A DNA stretch of 64,000 bases from assembly GCF_017104715.1 (NCBI RefSeq), contig NZ_JAAGPI010000004.1, forward strand, positions 1 to 64,000, in the 5' to 3' direction. The notes beneath the pieces were generated by a model. The model did no database searches, was not told where the DNA came from, and saw only the letters and a program-made list of their open reading frames with translations. The DNA is from Burkholderia sp. Ac-20365. Its GTDB lineage: Bacteria > Pseudomonadota > Gammaproteobacteria > Burkholderiales > Burkholderiaceae. Positions within the stretch are counted from its first letter, which is position 1. The number at the start of each line of letters is the position of its first letter. This document shows positions 32,248-39,969 of the stretch, in pieces. A program made the translations under genes and the position numbers.

Positions 32248-33162
32248 TCAGGCTGCTTGCTGGAGAGAGTCGACTTCGCCGCCCAAGGCTTCGACAACAG
32301 CCGCGAACAGTTTCGACAGTTCGCCCGTCATCAGGGCAAAGTCCGAATCGAACCGCTCGTCGTCGTTCGCAGCCGTCGGATCGGAGGATTCCTTGAGCAC
32401 ATCCAGCGGGGTGATCTTCTTGAGGGTGAGGCCGGGCGTCAGGACGAACGAGACGCGGTCGTCCAGCGTCATTGCGAGGCGCATGCACTGTTTGCCCGCC
32501 TCGATATGGCGACGCATGTCGTCTGCCTCGAGCGCATGGCCGACGTAGCGGACAGTAGCGTTGCCGTTGCCAGGAGAGGTCAGCTCCGTGTCCTGGTCGA
32601 CCGTGAATCCGTGCGGCGCCTCGCCGGACATCAGCCATTCCGTCATCGCGCCGACGGCCGCACGCGCGACACGCAGGCTCGACAGAGGCAGGGTGGGAAC
32701 GGATTTGACCAGCAGCCCGAGAACGTCGTCCGCAACGGCCTTCGACGCCGCGTCGATAACCAGCCAGCCATTGACCGTGTCGATCCACACGCGGGTGTCG
32801 CGCGAAATGCTGAAAGCACGCGGAAGCAGTTCGTCCGTAACCTGTTCCTTCAGTTCCCGCATCTGCTTGCGGCCAGGCTTGAATCCTTGCTGCTCTTCGA
32901 GCTCCTGTGCGCGGATCCGTGTGAACTGTGTGACGACAGAACCGGGCAGCAACTTCTTCTCGGTCCGGTATGTCAGGAGCAGTTGCCGGCTCAGCGAGTG
33001 GACGAGCGCGCCGTTGTCACGCGGCGATACCCAGCCCTGACGTTGCATCTCGACGCTCTGGGCCGGCTGGAACGCGTGAGGCGCGAGCCACTGCTCCATC
33101 TGTTCGGCGGTCACGCTCCACGGCGCGGGCAGTCGGTGAATGGTGGCGTTCTTGAAAAACAT
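32248..33162 (-). CDS. rdgC: recombination-associated protein RdgC
   Basis: 304 aa from ATG 33162, giving the canonical N-terminus [16 protein letters not shown]; the frame opens further upstream but that part is not RdgC. Hallmarks are [12 protein letters not shown] (about 46-58), [17 protein letters not shown] and a C-terminal [17 protein letters not shown]. RdgC forms a toroidal dimer around DNA and limits RecA loading, and is common on betaproteobacterial chromosomes and some plasmids. No strong SD is visible. Ordinary leader. Confidence 0.95.
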   Translation of the reverse strand: MFFKNATIHRLPAPWSVTAEQMEQWLAPHAFQPAQSVEMQRQGWVSPRDNGALVHSLSRQLLLTYRTEKKLLPGSVVTQFTRIRAQELEEQQGFKPGRKQMRELKEQVTDELLPRAFSISRDTRVWIDTVNGWLVIDAASKAVADDVLGLLVKSVPTLPLSSLRVARAAVGAMTEWLMSGEAPHGFTVDQDTELTSPGNGNATVRYVGHALEADDMRRHIEAGKQCMRLAMTLDDRVSFVLTPGLTLKKITPLDVLKESSDPTAANDDERFDSDFALMTGELSKLFAAVVEALGGEVDSLQQAA

Positions 33163-33248
33163 GTCGAAAGCGTAGTCCAGAAAAGAAAAGTGCCGATAGG
33201 GTCGGGCCGGGAAATGCGATCTTGCGAGATGAGGCGGCGCGCCGCCGC

Positions 33249-33539
33249 TCAGTGCATCGCGCGCTGGGCAAGCCGTGCGAAGTCGTCTTCGGTCAGGCTC
33301 TCCATCTCTTCGGGTGTGTCGAAGGTCAGGATGTAGCCGAACACCACGCCGGCGTCGTCGCGCGGCAGCAGGCGCTGAAAGAAGTTGTCCTGTGCGGTGC
33401 ACTGACAGCCGGGCGCGCCGCAACCATCGCCTGCCGTTCCGCGCAGAATCTGTCCGTCAACAGGCAGGCTGGAACGCTGATCCAGGACGCCGTCTTCGGG
33501 GACGTTGTCGTACTGGATGATTTGTGCATGGGCAGCCAT
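33249..33539 (-). CDS. hypothetical protein
   Basis: 96 aa, starting [10 protein letters not shown], 5-7 nt after GAGGAGA. Contains GCGAPGCQC (about 41-49), a Cys cluster that could bind metal, and a C-terminal acidic helix. Lies 86 nt upstream of rdgC in the same orientation. No family recognised. Confidence 0.7.
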   Translation of the reverse strand: MAAHAQIIQYDNVPEDGVLDQRSSLPVDGQILRGTAGDGCGAPGCQCTAQDNFFQRLLPRDDAGVVFGYILTFDTPEEMESLTEDDFARLAQRAMH

Positions 33540-33596
33540 CGAGTTCTCCTCTATTCGAATTCCAGCGGGTTTCTAGTTTTGTACGGACGTGCCGCT

Positions 33597-33887
33597 TCAA
33601 GCGGGGACGCCCGGGTGCCACGACACCACTTCATAGGAGCCGGGCTCAACAACCAGCATCTGCTCGAAGGGCAGAAGGGCGACAACCGCTCCACACGATG
33701 ATACGTAGCAGCGATACTCCTGACCCACGAAAGCAAGCGGCAGAATCGGAACATTCGCTGCAGCGGCGTGACGGGGCCAGGTCGTCGAGCGCATACGCAC
33801 ACTCAACGGCACCCTGTCGTGAAATGGGTATGAGGGGCTTCGGTGCGCGAGCGCGGGGCTCGCGTGCGGCGTGAACAACGACGTCAA
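33597..33887 (-). CDS. hypothetical protein, TTG start
   Basis: 96 aa from TTG 33887, 7 nt after a perfect GGAGG; ATG 33794 would give 65 aa without good SD. The distal part (FVGQEYRCYVSSCGAVVALL) is beta-rich. It starts 15 nt after the stop of the membrane protein gene 33903-34181, so the two are probably one transcript. Confidence 0.5.
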   Translation of the reverse strand: MTSLFTPHASPALAHRSPSYPFHDRVPLSVRMRSTTWPRHAAAANVPILPLAFVGQEYRCYVSSCGAVVALLPFEQMLVVEPGSYEVVSWHPGVPA

Positions 33888-33902
33888 ACGATCGCCTCCA
33901 GG

Positions 33903-34181
33903 TTAGGGGTTATTTTGCCGCTGCTTTAATCTGGCCTCGGACTTCTGCGTCGCCCGCAGTGCGACGAACACGAGGGCGTCGACCACGATCGTCAGGATGG
34001 TCAAAGCACCATCCGACCAGGTACCAAACCAGTGGTCGAAGTAAGAAGAGAGTCCCATGTCCTTCCAGAACATGGCGAGAGTAAGTCCGAGCGCCCCCAG
34101 CGCAAGCAGCGCCAGGGCGACTGCCCGAATGAACCGGAGAACAAGCGTGACGTCCTCCGGAAGTCCCTGTGTCGTTGGCAT
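33903..34181 (-). CDS. small two-helix membrane protein
   Basis: 92 aa, starting MPTTQGLPED. Two hydrophobic helices at about 14-36 (LRFIRAVALALLALGALGLT) and 56-76 (ALTILTIVVDALVFVAL), then a basic tail (KSEARLKQRQ). Probably an inner-membrane protein. SD AAAGGAC. No family recognised. Confidence 0.65.
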   Translation of the reverse strand: MPTTQGLPEDVTLVLRFIRAVALALLALGALGLTLAMFWKDMGLSSYFDHWFGTWSDGALTILTIVVDALVFVALRATQKSEARLKQRQNNP

Positions 34182-34221
34182 CTTTAGTCCTTTGGGCCTT
34201 TGCCCGTCTGTATCAAGGCTA

Positions 34222-35472
34222 TCATGCAGCGTTTCCGACCTGCTCCAGTAACGGGTTCATGGAGAATCCGCTGAAGCCCCGGAAGGCCTCCGCAGCCACT
34301 CGGGCGTACTCCAGAACCAGTTCCGTCATAACCCAGCGCCGACCGAGTCTTTCAGCGGCCAGCGCAGTTTTGCACCAGCCACCGAACGGATCGACGACGA
34401 GCGCGTCCGGTTCAGTGAGATATTGAATAAGAAAGCTTGGCAGCTTCGTCGGAAAGACAGCGCCGTGCGTCGGCAGATTGAGAGCGTTCGCCGCCTTTCG
34501 CAGCGCCAGCGTGTCCGCGCAGCGATGCCCCATCTCGATGACGTCGCGCGGGATCTTCCCTGCAGTCTCGCGCCCAAATGCTCCCCGGCGCAGCACGTAA
34601 GCGCCGTCGCCATATACCGCTTCGCGCTTCTCGCCGCCCGATGCCATGAGCGCCTTGTGCCGCTCGCTATGAGCCAGGAGCACTCGCCTGTTATCCGCCT
34701 TGCAGGATAGGGGGTCGTTTGTCAACACGTGGATGAACTCATGAGCAGACGCAAGTTGGATGCCGCGCTTCAATGCCCACTGCATTGGCGCAGGCGGCTT
34801 TGAATAATTAACCCACGGGATCGACGTGATGCGCTTGAGCCCCAATTCGTCGTGTAGAGCAATGAGGAGGCGCTCTTGATAAAGCGAGCGCTCTGGACTG
34901 CCTTCGACGTGGATTGCAGGAGATAGCTGCAGCGCGACACAACCTCCCGGTGCCAGATGCTTCACGATCGGCTCTAGAACCCGCACGAGCCACTCCACGT
35001 ACGCCTTTTGATCCACATTGCCGTAGTCTCTCTGTTTCCGGAGCGGAAAGGGCGGTGAGGTCAGGATCAGGCTGATCGGCTCGTCTAGCCCACGCAGACC
35101 TTCGTTATTCGATGCGAAGAGGCACACGCCCAGTTCGGTAGAGAACGCGACAAGTCGTACACCTTTACCTGCGCGATGAAGCCTCTTCCCGGCAGCTTCC
35201 GTAAGCGACCAGATTCCGCGGCTTGCACCGTCACGCTGCAGGATCCCCATGTGCTTCAGACTCTGTTGTACAAATCGCACCCGACGTTTCCAAAGAGAAT
35301 GGCGCTGGCCCGATGCGCCGACCGCCTCTCGCTTCTCGGCAACCTCGCGGCTCACACCCATTCGGCGCATGAGCGAGTCGTACAGCGCGTCGTTCGACAT
35401 CACCATGCCCGGTGCTTCAGCGTATGCCGACGCGACCTGGGCAAAGAGATCCAGTTGAGCTGATGCGTTCAT
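34222..35472 (-). CDS. beta-class DNA methyltransferase (N4-cytosine/N6-adenine) with N-terminal winged helix
   Basis: 416 aa, starting MNASAQLDLF. Catalytic motif TSPPF (138-142) comes before the SAM motif DPFGG (about 364-368), the order of beta-class amino-methyltransferases. Residues about 25-100 read like an Mrr_N-type winged helix (YDSLMRRMGVSREV..LKHMGILQRDGASRGIWSLT), suggesting a built-in DNA-recognition module. No endonuclease neighbour. The start ATG overlaps the upstream stop as ATGA, so translation is coupled to the membrane protein gene at 35469-35786. Confidence 0.85.
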   Translation of the reverse strand: MNASAQLDLFAQVASAYAEAPGMVMSNDALYDSLMRRMGVSREVAEKREAVGASGQRHSLWKRRVRFVQQSLKHMGILQRDGASRGIWSLTEAAGKRLHRAGKGVRLVAFSTELGVCLFASNNEGLRGLDEPISLILTSPPFPLRKQRDYGNVDQKAYVEWLVRVLEPIVKHLAPGGCVALQLSPAIHVEGSPERSLYQERLLIALHDELGLKRITSIPWVNYSKPPAPMQWALKRGIQLASAHEFIHVLTNDPLSCKADNRRVLLAHSERHKALMASGGEKREAVYGDGAYVLRRGAFGRETAGKIPRDVIEMGHRCADTLALRKAANALNLPTHGAVFPTKLPSFLIQYLTEPDALVVDPFGGWCKTALAAERLGRRWVMTELVLEYARVAAEAFRGFSGFSMNPLLEQVGNAA

Positions 35473-35786
35473 TGATTCTCCAGTTGGGTGTTGTTCTCTT
35501 CCACGTCGCTATTGATCGTCGCGCAAGACGGTTGGGCAATTTGCACGGGCGCATCCCTGCCGCCGAAGATTCGCCGCAGGCCGATCAGGCTGGTCAGCAG
35601 ATAAAACGACTGCATCGCCGCAAGCCCCCATTCGGCACGGAAGGACGTATAGGCCACCAGCAGCACATTGGAGACGACCCACACGGAAAACGTCATACGG
35701 CCGAAGCGCTCGCCAAACGAGTTGCTGAGCGCGCCCAGCATCCCTAAGGCCGAGCCCGCGTATTCGATCAATGTCCAGATGTCCAT
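35469..35786 (-). CDS. small membrane protein
   Basis: 105 aa, starting MDIWTLIEYA. Three hydrophobic segments (about 5-22, 34-50, 55-70: LLVAY.., MQSFYLLTSLIGL), then a soluble tail. The pattern recalls short PnuC-like or plasmid-encoded integral membrane proteins, but I do not assign it. No clear SD. Its stop overlaps the methyltransferase start. It is the outermost minus gene next to the divergent region. Confidence 0.6.
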   Translation of the reverse strand: MDIWTLIEYAGSALGMLGALSNSFGERFGRMTFSVWVVSNVLLVAYTSFRAEWGLAAMQSFYLLTSLIGLRRIFGGRDAPVQIAQPSCATINSDVEENNTQLENQ

Positions 35787-36196
35787 CGTGGCGGTGTGTG
35801 CGGAAAGAGGTAATACGGGGAGTGTGCATCCCGTTTTGACGAACGCAAGTCAAAAACCCGGCGGCGCGCGCCGCCCATTCAACGACACCGAAGCGCGATT
35901 GACTCGCCGATACTGGCTCGGATACACTTCGCGCACGCCGCTCGCGCGGCAGGCATCCGCCACCTCAAGTCATTCCAGATCGCAAAGCCGGTTTCTTCAC
36001 CGGACGATCTCGCGGCCTCGCATCCGGCTCGCTTCCGAAATCCCGTTCCTGTCATTACGAATAACGACTGCCCGCCAACGAGCGCAGTCTGAAGTTCATC
36101 GCGCAGGCGATTCCGCAAATCATTCGCTGATTTGCCGAGCCACCTGGCGTGTCTCGCTCCTTTCATCACGCCGTCATCGGCAACAGAGAGGACTTC
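35787..36196. promoter_or_regulatory. divergent intergenic hub between the two arms
   Basis: A 410-nt gene-free stretch where minus-strand and plus-strand genes diverge. It contains TTTTGAC/GTCAAAA (35833-35854) directly followed by the 16-bp palindrome GGCGGCGCGCGCCGCC (35859-35874), and the leader of the 36197 gene at its right end. I see no clear -10/-35 pair. Overlapping long frames here look like shadows. Confidence 0.5.
36115..36196 (+). promoter_or_regulatory. SD-hiding leader of the gene at 36197
   Basis: Stem I GCAAAT/ATTTGC at 36115-36135, stem III GCC-GTCATC-GGC at 36170-36181. Anti-SD CTCCTTTC (36157-36164) faces AGAGAGGA (36185-36192). Confidence 0.7.
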
Positions 36197-36523
36197 ATGA
36201 ACACGACAGCTTCTGAATTCGTACTTGCCACGATGTTGGGAACACCGGCGATGCAGCACGGCGCCGCCATTCCTGCCGAGGGAATCGCTATGTGGTCGAC
36301 GCGCATGCACCCGGTCTACGACTCGTACGTCGAGATCCGCATCATGCCGACCCACTGCTTCGCGCTGTTCCACCACTACGGCGAAGATTCGATCGCATGG
36401 AAAGACGAGCATGCGCCCGAGTTTGCGACGTTCAGCGAAGCAATCGAGCAGGTTCGTGAGTATCAACGCACCTTCCAGAGCTGCTGCACGCCGGCGCGCC
36501 TGCGCTTCCACCAGGTCAGCTAA
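36197..36523 (+). CDS. hypothetical protein
   Basis: 108 aa, starting MNTTASEFVL. Rich in H, M and aromatic residues in the middle (MPTHCFALFHHYGED), ending in an amphipathic helix. No family recognised. First plus-strand gene of the right arm, followed by its own hairpin. Confidence 0.75.
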   Translation: MNTTASEFVLATMLGTPAMQHGAAIPAEGIAMWSTRMHPVYDSYVEIRIMPTHCFALFHHYGEDSIAWKDEHAPEFATFSEAIEQVREYQRTFQSCCTPARLRFHQVS

Positions 36524-36544
36524 ATCAATCGCAACCCAGAGTCT

Positions 36545-36561
36545 CCCGTCTTCTCGACGGG
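36545..36561 (+). terminator. hairpin after the 36197-36523 gene
   Basis: CCCGTC-TTCTC-GACGGG stem, then CTCTCC. Confidence 0.5.
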
Positions 36562-36566
36562 GCTCT

Positions 36567-36671
36567 CCTGAGTGACTCCCTCAGGAAAGCCTCGGCGCGA
36601 CGCCAGTGCGCACACGCCACGAAGGCCTCCGGCTTTTCAAAACGCCGCTCCGCGGCAATCCGGAGAACCCT
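36567..36671 (+). promoter_or_regulatory. SD-hiding leader of the gene at 36672
   Basis: Stem I CCTGAG/CTCAGG at 36567-36585, stem III GCCGCTCCGCGGC at 36644-36656. Anti-SD CTCCGG (36627-36632) pairs perfectly with CCGGAG (36660-36665). Confidence 0.85.
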
Positions 36672-37208
36672 ATGAACACACCTCAAACCGTAAGCCCGAA
36701 CCGACTGGCGGACATCGTCACGATGCTGCTCGTGAATCCGGACAGAATCGGCGAGTTGGACACCAACGATAAGCACTCTGAGTTTCAGCGCGCAATCGCA
36801 CAGGTCGTCTGCGACTTCTGCGGAGGCGATGTCGAGCCCGCCGCGGGCGACGAAGATGAAACCGTCACGATACGGCCGAACGATTCGCTTCCCGAGAGCG
36901 GCGGCGTCTGGCGCTATGGCACCGGCGCGACCGCGAGCGGGCCATGTCCGGACGCCGCGTGCCATGTGGGAGTGCTGGCTCACAACGATCAGGCGCTCCT
37001 CATCACGGCACGGGTCACGCGAGGCCTCGAAGTAACGACACGCGACTACACCCAGAGGGACATCGTCGCGGTCGACCAGCAATACCTCTGGAACCAGGAC
37101 GTAAGCCACGTCGACGCAGCACTGTGCGCACTTGCACAGATCTACCGCCGCGCAGTCGACACCTGTTCCTGGAAGTTGATGGTTGGGCAGTCGATGTCCA
37201 TCGATTGA
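36672..37208 (+). CDS. hypothetical protein
   Basis: 178 aa, starting MNTPQTVSPN. Acidic, with CDFCGGDV near residue 53 and CPDAACH near 97, a possible Cys pair for metal binding. No family recognised. The following gene begins 19 nt later and is probably co-transcribed. Confidence 0.75.
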   Translation: MNTPQTVSPNRLADIVTMLLVNPDRIGELDTNDKHSEFQRAIAQVVCDFCGGDVEPAAGDEDETVTIRPNDSLPESGGVWRYGTGATASGPCPDAACHVGVLAHNDQALLITARVTRGLEVTTRDYTQRDIVAVDQQYLWNQDVSHVDAALCALAQIYRRAVDTCSWKLMVGQSMSID

Positions 37209-37227
37209 CCGCGAAGAGGAGTCGTCG

Positions 37228-37692
37228 ATGTATATACGAAATGACGAGATCCTCGAAGCCGTGAAGCGCGGTCGCATCGCCGCCGTGTTCAGCGATTCGA
37301 GGCTTCGTGCGTACTCTGGTCTATCGGATCACTGTTCAGTGTACGGGTTCACATCTGCTGTCATCACCCGATGCGGCGCTGGCGGGTCTCTCCCGGACGC
37401 TCTGCGCGACATCATGGAAAAGCTGCTGACCGCGATGATCACGTACAAAGGGCCGCCGACATCGTTCCGGGTTGTCGTTGAGGGTGCACGACGGGTGTAT
37501 GACACGTCCGCCACAATTCCAAACTGGGTTTACGTTCGGGAGCGGGGCGGCGCCAAGGCCGTCGCTGATGCGGTGGGCCTCGGGCTCGTCACCGATATCT
37601 CCTGGAAGCGCCCCTCGTTACAGATGCTCGGGTTCGATCTCGATACCGGGGTCGTCTTCTACGAGTATCAAGGCGAGAGCCGTCTAGCCTAG
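37228..37692 (+). CDS. hypothetical protein
   Basis: 154 aa, starting MYIRNDEILE, 6 nt after GAGGAG. Soluble alpha/beta, with a glycine-rich turn CGAGGSL and a C-terminal VGLGLVTDISWKRPS. Internal gene of a two-gene unit with 36672-37208; it has no leader of its own, which fits an internal cistron. No family recognised. Confidence 0.7.
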   Translation: MYIRNDEILEAVKRGRIAAVFSDSRLRAYSGLSDHCSVYGFTSAVITRCGAGGSLPDALRDIMEKLLTAMITYKGPPTSFRVVVEGARRVYDTSATIPNWVYVRERGGAKAVADAVGLGLVTDISWKRPSLQMLGFDLDTGVVFYEYQGESRLA

Positions 37693-37712
37693 GCCTGGTT
37701 TGACCGCAACAA

Positions 37713-37740
37713 GGCCGCGCCACCGACAGGTGGGGCGGCC
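37713..37740 (+). terminator. hairpin after the 36672-37692 pair
   Basis: GGCCGC-CCACC/GGTGG-GCGGCC stem with a mismatch. Confidence 0.55.
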
Positions 37741-37766
37741 ACTCCCCATTGCCCCCTGACGACGTT

Positions 37767-37849
37767 CTGGCAAGCCTAGCTGGTTTGTCAGAGCGGCATC
37801 GACCCTCTTTCAAACGTCGAGCATTCGACAAAACCAAGAGGAGTTCCAT
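37767..37849 (+). promoter_or_regulatory. SD-hiding leader of the gene at 37850
   Basis: Stem I CTG-CAA/TTTG-CAG at 37767-37791 followed by AGAGCGG. Stem III is the changed pair GTCGA-GCAT-TCGAC (37816-37829). Anti-SD CCTCTTT (37804-37810) pairs with AAGAGG (37836-37841). Confidence 0.85.
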
Positions 37850-38932
37850 ATGAACGCTGCAATCCGCCACACCCCGAAAATCGGCCTTCGTTCGGTGACC
37901 TTTACCATCGGTGACGCGCCGACCAGTCACGTTTCGATCGCGGCCGCGAATGCCGCTCTCCGGGATATCTACGATGGAGGACGTCACGACGCAACTCGCT
38001 TGACCCTGGAATTCGAGAATGGCCACTATGTCCTCCTCGCAGTCAATCCGAACGACCAGGCAGACATCTTCACGAAAGTCGTGAGCCTCGGGAAAACGCT
38101 GGAGCTTCGCGCCGCCGAGGACTTCGGTGACACAGCGTTCGGCCGGGGCCTGTCGAAGGGCTTTCAGAAGCTCAACGAGACGTTCGCCGCATTCCGGGCG
38201 GTCTACGCACTGGACAGCGACGACGGCACCCACGTTGACGTCCTGCAGTACTGGAAAGAGCGAATCGACCGCGCGATCGCGGCGATGGAAGGGCGTGCGG
38301 TCGAATTCTCGACCACTCTTCAGGATCGCAGTGATGCCAACGATGTCTATCACAGCCATTCGTTCCAAAGCGCAACGGTCGTCGGAGTTGGTGCCGATCC
38401 TGCGACCACCGGCTGGGACGAAGAGAGCCTCCCGTACTTTGAACTCCAGTTCGCCGATGGCGTCCGGATTCAGGCCTTCGAGGAGGAGATCTTCAGCAAC
38501 GATCCGCGTCGCCACACTCTGGCAACGATCGTGGCCGGCGGCTTTGCTGTCGCGCGCGAGCTGGGTTTTGCAGGCCCGTTCCATCTGTCCCGGGAAGGGT
38601 CCGACGAACAGAAGCGCGAGTTCGTTTCCACCCTGGCGGATTTCCAGATCGAAGATTGCGCGCAGGGTGACCATACGCCTGACGCGTACCGAGACAAGTT
38701 TGCGGACGCGCCTCCGCGCAAGGAAGCCATCGGCCGTCGGCTCAAGGAACTCGAGCGGGAAGCCGCGCAGTTGCGCAACTCCCCGCATGGGGACGAAATC
38801 GGCAAGGGCGTAGTAACCCCACACGTTGCGGCCGTCGCCGCCCATGCTGTCGAAACCAACCGCCTGCGTAGCGAACTTAGCGCGATCGTGTTCCGCGACC
38901 GCAGAACCACTGGGTGCGTGACAGCCGGTTAA
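37850..38932 (+). CDS. hypothetical protein
   Basis: 360 aa, starting MNAAIRHTPK. Soluble; a helical C-terminal segment around 285-330 (KEAIGRRLKELEREAAQLRN) looks coiled-coil. No motif I can name. Single gene with leader and terminator. Confidence 0.8.
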   Translation: MNAAIRHTPKIGLRSVTFTIGDAPTSHVSIAAANAALRDIYDGGRHDATRLTLEFENGHYVLLAVNPNDQADIFTKVVSLGKTLELRAAEDFGDTAFGRGLSKGFQKLNETFAAFRAVYALDSDDGTHVDVLQYWKERIDRAIAAMEGRAVEFSTTLQDRSDANDVYHSHSFQSATVVGVGADPATTGWDEESLPYFELQFADGVRIQAFEEEIFSNDPRRHTLATIVAGGFAVARELGFAGPFHLSREGSDEQKREFVSTLADFQIEDCAQGDHTPDAYRDKFADAPPRKEAIGRRLKELEREAAQLRNSPHGDEIGKGVVTPHVAAVAAHAVETNRLRSELSAIVFRDRRTTGCVTAG

Positions 38933-38945
38933 AAGCGGCCAACGT

Positions 38946-38971
38946 TGGCCTCCGATCTCGATCGGGGGCCA
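38946..38971 (+). terminator. hairpin after the 37850-38932 gene
   Basis: TGGCC-CCGAT/ATCGG-GGCCA stem with loop CTCG and small bulges. Confidence 0.6.
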
Positions 38972-39031
38972 GCGCCATGCCTCGCACGTTGCCAATCAAG
39001 CACAGACTTCCACTTCCCGCAGATTTGTGGC

Positions 39032-39059
39032 TATAATCGGCGCACGCCTAGTATTAGGC
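39032..39059 (+). promoter_or_regulatory. promoter with 5'-terminal hairpin
   Basis: Perfect TATAAT (39032-39037), 8 nt, then GCCTA-GTAT-TAGGC (39046-39059). It heads a leader of about 330 nt for the gene at 39368. Further hairpins (CACCG/CGGTG near 39100, GGTCAG/CTGACC near 39124) follow; no other gene in 38933-39367. Confidence 0.7.
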
Positions 39060-39335
39060 ATTACCGCAGCTGGCTCACACGCTGCCACTCAATATCTCAC
39101 CGTAACGGTGGGCATCAAAAGCAGGTCAGAGACTGACCCCGGGCAGTTCCAAATCCGGCGTCCGTCGCGACTAATCCGCTTCAGCCGCTCCATTCCAGAA
39201 ATCATTGCGCTCAACCGGGACCGAGTTGTCACGTGATCGTTCACATCACGCCACAGCTTGACCGCGGGCTTTCGCTCGCCATCCGGTTTTGACCGCCGAT
39301 AGATCGGCAATTACCCACGCGGGGCACTCCGTATG

Positions 39336-39361
39336 GGGCTGCTCTCGCATTTCAAGGAGCA
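39336..39361 (+). promoter_or_regulatory. simple SD-sequestering hairpin of the gene at 39368
   Basis: GCTGCTC (39336-39342) pairs exactly with GAGCAGC (39355-39361), burying the GGAG of the ribosome site. A different layout from the three-stem leader. Confidence 0.6.
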
Positions 39362-39367
39362 GCGAAC

Positions 39368-39721
39368 ATGAACACGAATCAGGCAATCGTTGGTGCAGTC
39401 AACACGAACACCGGCGCGCTTCTGGCAACTGGTGTGACGGTCGCAGTAATCGCGTGGCAATCGACGGGTGGTGCTGGTTTCGACTGGTATTTCTCGCCTT
39501 CGGCCGCCGATGTGCGCTTCGCCATCGAGAAGAAGGAATGCGACGAACTGTCGGGACGCGAAGCAGAGTTGACGATGGTCCGCTTCGACGTCACCGTCTC
39601 GTCCTACGAGAACGCAGAACGTGAAATCGACGCGCAACTCGACGAGTTGTTCGTGCAGGTCGAAAACCCGTATCCCCGGAAGCCCAGCTTCATGAGCTAT
39701 CCGGAGCGTGTAACCCATTAA
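39368..39721 (+). CDS. hypothetical protein
   Basis: 117 aa, starting MNTNQAIVGA. The first 35 residues are mildly hydrophobic (GALLATGVTVAVIAWQ), possibly a membrane anchor or an uncleaved signal. The C-terminal part is acidic and helical (ENAEREIDAQLDELFVQVE). No family recognised. Confidence 0.7.
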   Translation: MNTNQAIVGAVNTNTGALLATGVTVAVIAWQSTGGAGFDWYFSPSAADVRFAIEKKECDELSGREAELTMVRFDVTVSSYENAEREIDAQLDELFVQVENPYPRKPSFMSYPERVTH

Positions 39722-39728
39722 AGCGCCA

Positions 39729-39759
39729 CAGGCCGTTCGCGAGGTATGCGATCGGCCTG
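39729..39759 (+). terminator. hairpin after the 39368-39721 gene
   Basis: CAGGCCG/CGGCCTG with an inner CGC/GCG. Confidence 0.55.
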
Positions 39760-39945
39760 TTGGTCGCCTCAAACTCCCGCTGTCACCAGAGCCGCTTGTT
39801 TCGCCTGTCACGGCGCACCAAGCGTTTTTGGCACCCATCACCTCCTGGGCATCATCACCAGGTCTCGCTGCACCAATCGCCATCGCTTTCATACCGCCGA
39901 TGTGTTCGGCATTTCACCCTCTCGGGGCTTCCCCCGAAGGGGCAA

Positions 39946-39965
39946 GCTCCATCTGACGACGGAGC
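39946..39965 (+). promoter_or_regulatory. simple SD-sequestering hairpin of the methyltransferase at 39970
   Basis: GCTCC, a 10-nt loop and GGAGC, covering the SD 4 nt before the start. A CTTCCCC/GGGGCAAG stem precedes it. Confidence 0.6.
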
Positions 39966-39969
39966 ATTC

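Noticed and set aside
32198..32788. A 196-codon minus-strand frame inside rdgC
   Set aside because: Overlaps RdgC in another frame. The RdgC frame has the full family signature.
35879..36511. A 210-codon minus-strand frame crossing the divergent hub
   Set aside because: It covers the leader of 36197 and runs antisense to that gene; no SD and arginine-rich composition.
37589..38995. A 468-codon minus-strand open frame
   Set aside because: Antisense to 37228-37692 and 37850-38932, which have leader, SD and terminator in the right places.
39760..39969. Extended N-terminus of the large methyltransferase gene
   Set aside because: No SD; the region holds the terminator of the previous gene and the hairpin that covers the SD of the 39970 start.
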